Shown: positions 7,366-11,517 of the stretch, piece by piece
Layout of the letters: each line of letters starts with the position of its first letter
Numbering within the stretch: position 1 is the first letter of the stretch
From: JAIPJA01 sp964390115
Lineage (GTDB): Bacteria > Patescibacteriota > Patescibacteriia > Patescibacteriales > UBA12465
Reading direction: 5' to 3'
DNA: 11,517 nucleotides
Assembly: GCA_964390115.1 (NCBI GenBank)
Contig: CAYMGT010000027.1
Location: forward strand, 1-11,517
Made by a program: the position numbers and the translations under genes
Notes under the pieces: model-generated
What the model was told of the DNA's origin: nothing
Database searches by the model: none
The model's input: the letters and a program-made list of their open reading frames with translations, nothing else

Positions 7366-8061
7366 ATGGAAAAAAATTATTTAAAAAGGAAGAAGAGAAG
7401 ACAAGGCATTATTAGGTCAACTATCTTCTTGCTCATTGTTTTAATTTTGCTAAATTATGTATGGTTGTATCTAGCTGGCTTTTATGAAGCGTGTTCCGCT
7501 CTTGTTCTCTTAAATGTGCCAGTTGCTTTGATGTACTTATCTTCTCTTGGTGTAAAATTTCCAAGAAAACGAAATCCCGATTGGTTAGACAAGGAACGCT
7601 TACTTCTTGAAAAAAAGTATAGATTAGCTTATGACTCTATTTCAGAAAGAAAAGAAAAATCAGCCAAGCTTACTAATAGTCATTGTCCGAAATGCCGAAA
7701 AAGCAATGTTATCGATAAAATTAGAAGAGTAAAAGGTGATATTAGTGGAAATTTTAAATTAGGTTTTGGATCAGTATCTGGAAAAATAGATACAAATTCG
7801 GTAAACACGTGTTCTTCTTGCGGACATGAATGGATAAAAGAAGAAATTGATATTTCTGAAACCACATCGCGTGCTATTTCTGAGATATTGTCACCAATTT
7901 ATGACTTTTTTATTGAAGGGAAGGACAATGATTTCGATGAATTAAAGAACCTTAGGGCAAAATCAGTAAAAAGATTTATTGATAGATATAATTATCAGTA
8001 TAAGGCCAAGGAGCTTTCTAAGCTCACAATAAAAGACTTAAGAAAGTATGGCTGTAAATAA
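7366..8061 (+). CDS. Hypothetical membrane protein with a CxxC...CxxC zinc ribbon
   Basis: Not assigned to a family. The 231-residue product opens with a very basic stretch (MEKNYLKRKKRRQ), then a hydrophobic hairpin of two segments at about 18-38 and 43-61. The rest should be cytoplasmic by the positive-inside rule. C107-P-K-C110 and C149-S-S-C152, the latter followed by GHEW, form a likely zinc ribbon. The 38 residues between the pairs include a glycine/serine-rich patch (GDISGNFKLGFGSVSGK). The remainder is helical and charged (DELKNLRAKSVKRFIDRYNY). Zinc ribbons of this type bind nucleic acid or protein, or are structural. It is monocistronic, with its own strong promoter and terminator between pyrH and another orphan gene, which suggests an accessory gene. 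Confidence 0.8.
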   Translation: MEKNYLKRKKRRQGIIRSTIFLLIVLILLNYVWLYLAGFYEACSALVLLNVPVALMYLSSLGVKFPRKRNPDWLDKERLLLEKKYRLAYDSISERKEKSAKLTNSHCPKCRKSNVIDKIRRVKGDISGNFKLGFGSVSGKIDTNSVNTCSSCGHEWIKEEIDISETTSRAISEILSPIYDFFIEGKDNDFDELKNLRAKSVKRFIDRYNYQYKAKELSKLTIKDLRKYGCK

Positions 8062-8066
8062 AAATA

Positions 8067-8095
8067 AAGAGTAGATAATAAATCTGCTCTTTTTT
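8067..8095 (+). terminator. Rho-independent terminator
   Basis: AAGAGTAGAT (8067-8076) pairs with ATCTGCTCTT (8082-8091) with one T/G wobble, a 5-nt loop and a run of T at 8090-8095. It begins 5 nt after the stop of the zinc-ribbon gene. Confidence 0.85.
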
Positions 8096-8211
8096 ATAGT
8101 ATTAAAAAAATCCCCACTATATTTTAGTTGTTATTAATTATTATACTAAAATGAAGTGTTCTATGTAAATTAGTAATATTGCACTTGGGGCTAGAATCCA
8201 GGGTTTGTATA

Positions 8212-8240
8212 TTGACATGAGTTATTATAAGTGATATGGT
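8212..8240 (+). promoter_or_regulatory. Sigma-70-type promoter with extended -10
   Basis: TTGACA (8212-8217), a 17-bp spacer and TATGGT (8235-8240) preceded by TGA (8232-8234) form an extended -10 promoter. The start would be near 8247, leaving about 44 nt of leader before the ATG at 8291. The rest of the gap (8096-8211) is A+T-rich with one G-rich island (about 8181-8203) for which I find no clear fold. Confidence 0.75.
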
Positions 8241-8290
8241 AATATAATGTTTTTTACAATTAAATAAAGTTTCACCAAATAATAAAGACA

Positions 8291-8980
8291 ATGAAAAATG
8301 AAAAATTTATTAAAGAAGGATCATCTTCTTTTTCTGTTTATGAACCCAAGATAATTAGGGATCAAATTAATTGTTTGTGTAAGCTATTTCCTGAGCTTGT
8401 TTTTATAAATAAAAAATTTGTTGATAAAAAACTACCACAAGATGCTGAGGGGTGGTTTGTTGTTCCTAGGTGGCGAAGTATTGCCTCGACTTATGATAAA
8501 GCTATAGAAAAAGTTTTTGATTTAATGAGAACAATGCAAAATCGTCGACTTAATATAGTGTATGCAGGTCAGATGGAAAGTCAATATTTGAAACCAAGAC
8601 AAGGACATGTTAAAGCGAGCAAAGTTTTAGAGAAAAATCAAAATGGTGATTTTTTATTTATTCCGGCTCAATTTGGCGTAAAACCTATTAGTTATCCATC
8701 TGAAGATGAATTAATGAATTTGAATGTTAATGAGTTTGGCTTAGGTATTTTCGAAGTTAGTATAATGATATTAACTCACCCAGAAAGATTTTTACATGAA
8801 GATAATTTGCCAGTTTGGTGTATTGGTGATGAATATTCTAAACTTGGTAATGGTGAATTTTTATTAACACCTTTTTTTCGTTTTAAACATAAGCAATTAG
8901 AAATTAACATGTGGACCATGGACGATATCTATCAGGCTCCTTTTAGTGAGGTTGGTATTGCTACTGGCTTTATTGTGTAA
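8291..8980 (+). CDS. Hypothetical soluble protein of unknown family
   Basis: I do not recognise this 229-residue protein. It has no membrane segment or signal peptide and no nucleotide-binding or catalytic motif that I can name. Visible marks are AEGWFVVPRW (52-61), a helix with RTMQNRRLNIVYAGQMESQY (about 80-99), the run FLFIPAQFGVKPISYPSEDE (about 117-136), PVWCIGDEY, and an aromatic, hydrophobic C-terminus (SEVGIATGFIV). The mix of short strands and aromatic residues suggests a compact globular alpha/beta fold. It is monocistronic, with an excellent promoter upstream and a bidirectional terminator downstream. The clean 690-nt frame and neighbour-like codon use support a real gene. Its position beside tRNA genes fits an accessory gene, but there is no integrase, repeat or att-like duplication. 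Confidence 0.8.
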   Translation: MKNEKFIKEGSSSFSVYEPKIIRDQINCLCKLFPELVFINKKFVDKKLPQDAEGWFVVPRWRSIASTYDKAIEKVFDLMRTMQNRRLNIVYAGQMESQYLKPRQGHVKASKVLEKNQNGDFLFIPAQFGVKPISYPSEDELMNLNVNEFGLGIFEVSIMILTHPERFLHEDNLPVWCIGDEYSKLGNGEFLLTPFFRFKHKQLEINMWTMDDIYQAPFSEVGIATGFIV

Positions 8981-9043
8981 GAATTGTAATTTATGAAGTT
9001 TGTTAATTATGGCAGCTAAATTATTAAAAGTTTTTATAAAAAT

Positions 9044-9072
9044 AAAATCCCTTCAAATTAAAGGGATTTTTT
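9044..9072. terminator. Bidirectional intrinsic terminator between convergent units
   Basis: AAAATCCCTT (9044-9053) and AAGGGATTTT (9061-9070) form a perfect 10-bp stem with a 7-nt loop. On the plus strand it is followed by T through 9072; on the minus strand the stem's own TTTT is followed by a T-rich tract. It serves the plus-strand orphan gene ending at 8980 and the minus-strand tRNA cluster ending at 9087. The 63 nt between 8981 and 9043 hold no gene. Confidence 0.85.
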
Positions 9073-9086
9073 ATATATCTAAATCG

Positions 9087-9159
9087 TGCTCCGTGCAGGG
9101 CTCGAACCTGCGACCATTTGCTTAAGAGGCAACTGCTCTACCAGCTGAGCTAACGGAGC
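9087..9159 (-). tRNA. tRNA-Lys (anticodon CTT)
   Basis: The minus strand folds into a 73-nt cloverleaf: acceptor GCTCCGT/ACGGAGC, D-arm GCTC/GAGC, loop CTCTTAA with anticodon CTT, T-arm GCAGG-TTCGAGC-CCTGC and discriminator A. It decodes AAG. The anticodon stem GTTGC/GCAAA has a G27/A43 mismatch at its top. No CCA is encoded (CGA follows). It is the last gene of the cluster, 15 nt before the bidirectional terminator. Confidence 0.96.
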
Positions 9160-9165
9160 TATATG

Positions 9166-9239
9166 TGGCTGGAGAGAGGCTTGAACTCTCGACCTCGGCG
9201 TTATGAGTGCCGCGCTCTAACCAACTGAGCTACCCAGCC
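9166..9239 (-). tRNA. tRNA-Met (anticodon CAT), probably elongator
   Basis: A 74-nt cloverleaf: acceptor GGCTGGG/TCCAGCC, D-arm GCTC-AGTTGGTTA-GAGC, loop CTCATAA with anticodon CAT, and T-arm GAGAG-TTCAAGC-CTCTC. A paired G1-C72 and the lack of three consecutive G-C pairs next to the anticodon loop argue against the initiator. U4-A69 argues against the lysidine-modified Ile2 tRNA, which usually has C4-G69. The anticodon stem CGGCA/CGCCG closes with an A31/C39 mismatch. No encoded CCA. It lies 6 nt from tRNA-Lys. Confidence 0.93.
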
Positions 9240-9346
9240 ATATTTTGTTTAAATGTGTGCCCGGCAGGATTTGAACCCGCAACCTTCTGGTCCGAAGCCA
9301 GATGCTCTATCCAGTTGAGCTACAGGCACCTTTTTAAACAAAATAT
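9240..9346. repeat. Perfect 14-bp inverted repeat flanking tRNA-Arg
   Basis: ATATTTTGTTTAAA (9240-9253) is the exact reverse complement of TTTAAACAAAATAT (9333-9346). The arms sit 2 and 3 nt from the two ends of tRNA-Arg, so in the minus-strand precursor RNA they would continue the acceptor stem as a long helix. The downstream arm begins directly at the 5' end of tRNA-Met, so it occupies nearly the whole spacer between the two tRNAs. This suggests a processing stem; a DNA-level inverted repeat is the alternative. Confidence 0.85.
9256..9329 (-). tRNA. tRNA-Arg (anticodon TCG)
   Basis: A 74-nt cloverleaf: acceptor GTGCCTG/CGGGCAC with one T/G wobble, D-arm GCTC-AACTGGATA-GAGC containing A20 (an arginine identity base), anticodon stem TCTGG/CCAGA around CTTCGGA, T-arm GCGGG-TTCAAAT-CCTGC, discriminator A. 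Anticodon TCG reads CGA and probably other CGN codons. CCA is not encoded. It lies 23 nt downstream of the HU stop, with no terminator between, so it may be processed from an HU-tRNA transcript. It is flanked by a perfect inverted repeat. Confidence 0.97.
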
Positions 9347-9352
9347 GATAAA

Positions 9353-9637
9353 CTATTTTTCTTTTAAAGCATCTTTTAGATTTTTTCCAGTTTTAAATTT
9401 AGCGACACGAACTTCAGGTATAGTAATTAATTCTTGTGGTTTTCTAGGATTGACTCCATTTCTAGCATGTCTTGTTCTAGAGAGAAATGTTCCAAACCCA
9501 GCCAAAGTTACCTCATTGTTTTTTTGTAATTCAGAAGTAATAGTGGCAGTTATTAAGTCAACAATTTCTATGGCCTTACTTTTATTAACCCCATCAATTT
9601 TTGCGGAAATAGTTTCAGCTAAATTTTTTTTGTTCAT
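9353..9637 (-). CDS. hup: HU-family DNA-binding protein
   Basis: A 94-residue histone-like protein that binds and bends DNA as a dimer and compacts the nucleoid. The N-terminal helices (MNKKNLAETISAKI..., residues 1-40) are followed by the family core LAGFGTF (45-51). The DNA-binding beta-arm contains RTRHARNGVNPRKPQ (54-68), with the intercalating proline at P64, and the C-terminal strand and helix read VAKFKTGKNLKDALK. Length and order are canonical for HU. HU and IHF subunits are related, but a lone copy next to tRNAs favours HU. It has its own promoter 12 nt before the ATG and appears to read into the tRNA cluster. No Shine-Dalgarno is present. Confidence 0.95.
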   Translation of the reverse strand: MNKKNLAETISAKIDGVNKSKAIEIVDLITATITSELQKNNEVTLAGFGTFLSRTRHARNGVNPRKPQELITIPEVRVAKFKTGKNLKDALKEK

Positions 9638-9649
9638 AATTATTTGGTT

Positions 9650-9677
9650 ATTATAACATAATTTAATAATAAGTCTA
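9650..9677 (-). promoter_or_regulatory. Putative extended -10 promoter for HU (and tRNA cluster)
   Basis: On the minus strand, TGT directly precedes TATAAT (9655 to 9650), an extended -10. TAGACT (9677-9672) 16 bp upstream is a weak -35 (4 of 6). The -10 ends 12 nt before the HU ATG, predicting a leader of only about 6 nt. It fits entirely in the 41-bp gap after rny. Confidence 0.6.
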
Positions 9678-9678
9678 T

Positions 9679-11196
9679 TTATCTGGCATATTCAGTTACT
9701 CTTAACTCTCTTATCACATTAACCTTTATTTCTCCAGGGTACTTAAGTTCTTGTTCTATTTTTTTTGTAATATTTCTAGCTAATTTTTGGGCTTCAAAAT
9801 CATTAACTTTCTCTGGAGTTACAAAAACTCTAACCTCTCTACCAGCTTGAATAGCATAACTCTTTTCAATTCCATCGAAAGAATTAGCTATCTTTTCCAA
9901 TTCTTCTAATCTTTGTAAATAATTTTCATAATTATCATTTCTAGCCCCAGGTCTAGCAGATGAAATAGCATCAGCTACTTTAACTATGACAGATTCTAAG
10001 GTAGTTGGTTTATCATCGTGGTGGCTTTCTATTGGGGCAATAATTTCTGGTGGTAAATTAAATTTTTTAGCAATATCTCGACCAATTTCGGTATGATTTC
10101 CTTTTATTTCGTGATCCACGGCCTTACCTATATCATGTAATAAACCACCTTTTTTAGCTACCGTAACGTTAGCGCCTAATTGTTCAGCCAATAGAGCGGA
10201 TATATGAGCTACTTCAATGGAATGTCGAAGAGCATTTTGTCCATAACTAGTTCTATATTTTAACCTACCCAGTATTTGTACTAATTTAGGATCAAAACCA
10301 GCAATGCCAACTTCATACATGGCGCTTTCGCCAGCTTTTTTAATATCAACAGCAATCTCCTGTTTAGATCTCTCTACCGCTTCTTCAATTTTAGTTGGAT
10401 GAATTCTACCATCTTTAATTAAGTAATCTAAAGTTTTCTTAGCAATATGTCTTCTAATAAGTGAAAAACCAGATATAGTTATAGCATTTGGGGTATCATC
10501 AACTATAATCTCTACTCCCGTGGCTTGCTCAATGGCTTTAATATTTCTGCCTTCTCGACCAATAATTCTTCCTTTCATTTCATCGCTAGGTAAATCGACC
10601 ACAGTGGTTGTAAGTTCTAATGTGTAAGTTGAAGCTAATCTTTGCATGGCAGTAGCCATTATGTCCTTCGCTTTCTCTTCGTATTTTTCTTGAGAGTTAT
10701 TTTCAATTTTTTTTAATCTAATATTTAAATCTTCTGAGGCTTGCTCTTCTATATTTTTAAGTAAAATTTCTTTTGCCTGATCTTTACTTAATTGAGCTAT
10801 TTTTTCCAATTTTTCAACCTGATCTTGTTTAATTTTTTTAATTTTTTCTTTTATTGTTCCAACTTCGTTAACTTTATCATAAAGACTTTGTTGTTTTTCT
10901 TGTAAACTTAAAAGTTTTTGTGAAAAAGAATTTTCTCTTTGTTCTAATCTTCTTTGAACATCATTAATCTCTTTTCTTCTTTCGGATTCTTCTTTTTTTG
11001 ATTCATCAATAATCTTCAAAGCTTTATCTTGCGCTTCTAATAATAGCTCTTTTTGCTTAGTTTTTCCTTCAGTAATTATCTTTTGGGCTTTTTCTTCAGC
11101 ATGACCAATTTTTGATTTGGCAAGTTGTTTTTGTAGAAAAAAACCAATAAAAAAAACTCCAATAGCTATTACTAGATAAATAAAATATTCTAGCAT
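9679..11196 (-). CDS. rny: Ribonuclease Y, membrane-anchored endoribonuclease
   Basis: RNase Y starts mRNA decay by endonucleolytic cleavage at the membrane, the role RNase E plays in E. coli. The 505 residues (B. subtilis about 520) show one N-terminal membrane segment (4-21) and a long Lys/Glu-rich coiled coil (about 25-180). The KH RNA-binding domain has GRIIGREGRN (209-218) and VDDTPNAITISGF. The HD domain has H325 in NALRHS, the catalytic H354-D355 pair in GLLHDIGKAVDHE, H368, ESHHDD (390-395) and D409. The C-terminal RNase Y domain ends in VIRELRVTEYAR. All key residues are present. HU follows 41 bp downstream on the same strand. No clear promoter or Shine-Dalgarno could be identified upstream. 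Confidence 0.98.
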   Translation of the reverse strand: MLEYFIYLVIAIGVFFIGFFLQKQLAKSKIGHAEEKAQKIITEGKTKQKELLLEAQDKALKIIDESKKEESERRKEINDVQRRLEQRENSFSQKLLSLQEKQQSLYDKVNEVGTIKEKIKKIKQDQVEKLEKIAQLSKDQAKEILLKNIEEQASEDLNIRLKKIENNSQEKYEEKAKDIMATAMQRLASTYTLELTTTVVDLPSDEMKGRIIGREGRNIKAIEQATGVEIIVDDTPNAITISGFSLIRRHIAKKTLDYLIKDGRIHPTKIEEAVERSKQEIAVDIKKAGESAMYEVGIAGFDPKLVQILGRLKYRTSYGQNALRHSIEVAHISALLAEQLGANVTVAKKGGLLHDIGKAVDHEIKGNHTEIGRDIAKKFNLPPEIIAPIESHHDDKPTTLESVIVKVADAISSARPGARNDNYENYLQRLEELEKIANSFDGIEKSYAIQAGREVRVFVTPEKVNDFEAQKLARNITKKIEQELKYPGEIKVNVIRELRVTEYAR

Positions 11197-11517
11197 ATTA
11201 TTATGTTAGGAGTTTTAGGTTAATTTTAGATTACGAGAATAATTTTTCTTAGAAAATATAAAACACTCTAAATTAAAATCTAGAAGTTATTACATACTAA
11301 ATTGTATTGAGATTTATTTTTTAATTTCATGTTTTTGCGACTATAATCGGAGGTTAAATAAGTGTTTATCTGATTCAATTCTCTAATTTTAGCTAAATAT
11401 TTTCATTTATTCTCTGAACCTTAAACTTCCTAAATACCTAATTCAAATTTATTATTAATTTAAGCTATATATATTTTAGCAACTTAAATTATAATTGTAA
11501 AGAGTTTAATTTATATT
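11197..11517. other. A+T-rich non-coding stretch upstream of rny
   Basis: No convincing gene, RNA or terminator is visible on either strand in these 321 nt. It must contain the rny promoter; TAAAAT on the minus strand (11228 to 11223) is one weak -10 candidate. On the plus strand, TATAAT at 11342-11347 followed by GGAGG at 11350-11354 looks promoter- and ribosome-site-like, but the nearest start codon (GTG, 11361) meets a stop after three codons. Confidence 0.5.

Noticed and set aside
8096..8290. Riboswitch or small RNA around the G-rich island 8181-8203
   Set aside because: The island lies upstream of the TTGACA promoter, so it is not in the mRNA leader, and I could not draw a stable fold.
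8981..9118. Small plus-strand frame starting ATGGCAGCTAAA near 9009
   Set aside because: It runs through the bidirectional terminator into tRNA-Lys and has no supporting signal.
9166..9239. Initiator tRNA or Ile2(CAT) tRNA
   Set aside because: G1-C72 is paired and the anticodon stem lacks three G-C pairs, against initiator; U4-A69 argues against Ile2.
9087..9346. tRNA-targeted integrated element (att site) or CRISPR
   Set aside because: No duplicated tRNA 3' end, integrase or spaced repeats occur in the window; the inverted repeat flanks a complete tRNA and is better explained at RNA level.
9207..9656. 149-codon plus-strand frame
   Set aside because: It is the antisense shadow of two tRNAs and the HU gene; the product includes a translated T-arm segment, a known annotation artefact.
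11342..11363. TATAAT and GGAGG followed by GTG as the start of a new plus-strand gene
   Set aside because: The frame stops after three codons and no other start fits.

Overview
The window looks like a chromosome segment from a small-genome, A+T-rich bacterium of the Candidate Phyla Radiation (Patescibacteria), most plausibly a Parcubacteria-like lineage. This is inferred from several traits together: a 23S rRNA whose L1-stalk region is about 25 nt shorter than in ordinary bacteria, a GlmU-type enzyme reduced to its pyrophosphorylase domain, an archaeal-type UMP kinase, RNase Y, and no Shine-Dalgarno motif before any of the eleven intact genes. The normal stop TGA is used (end of the first mutase gene), and conserved proteins show no in-frame TGA, so the standard genetic code applies.

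Layout. Positions 1-917 are the 3' third of a 23S rRNA (cut by the window edge), followed by a 5S rRNA (980-1095) enclosed in a long helix that ends in a poly-T terminator. A plus-strand block follows: a phosphoglucosamine/phosphomannose-type mutase overlapping a GlmU-like uridylyltransferase by ATGA, then a D-2-hydroxyacid dehydrogenase. Next is a decayed PHP-domain gene (4313-4519) with an in-frame stop and a large internal deletion, then a small membrane-anchored orphan. A promoter drives a DUF1622 membrane protein and recA. After an intrinsic terminator comes UMP kinase (pyrH). Two monocistronic genes of unknown function (7366-8061, zinc-ribbon membrane protein; 8291-8980, soluble protein) each have a near-consensus TTGACA promoter. 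A bidirectional terminator separates these from a minus-strand block read toward it: rny (RNase Y), the HU gene, tRNA-Arg(TCG), tRNA-Met(CAT) and tRNA-Lys(CTT).

How it works together. The mutase and uridylyltransferase form the core of UDP-amino sugar (probably UDP-GlcNAc) supply for the cell envelope, minus the acetyltransferase normally fused to GlmU. RecA, HU, UMP kinase, RNase Y, rRNAs and tRNAs are housekeeping. The most interesting signals are: a perfect 14-bp inverted repeat flanking tRNA-Arg that would clamp the precursor tRNA into an extended stem; the shortened L1 stalk; the PHP gene remnant; a terminator placed almost on the pyrH start codon; and the pattern of -10 boxes only 11-12 nt before start codons, suggesting leaderless or very short-leader mRNAs. 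I did not find a defence system, CRISPR array, transposon or other clearly novel multi-gene system.
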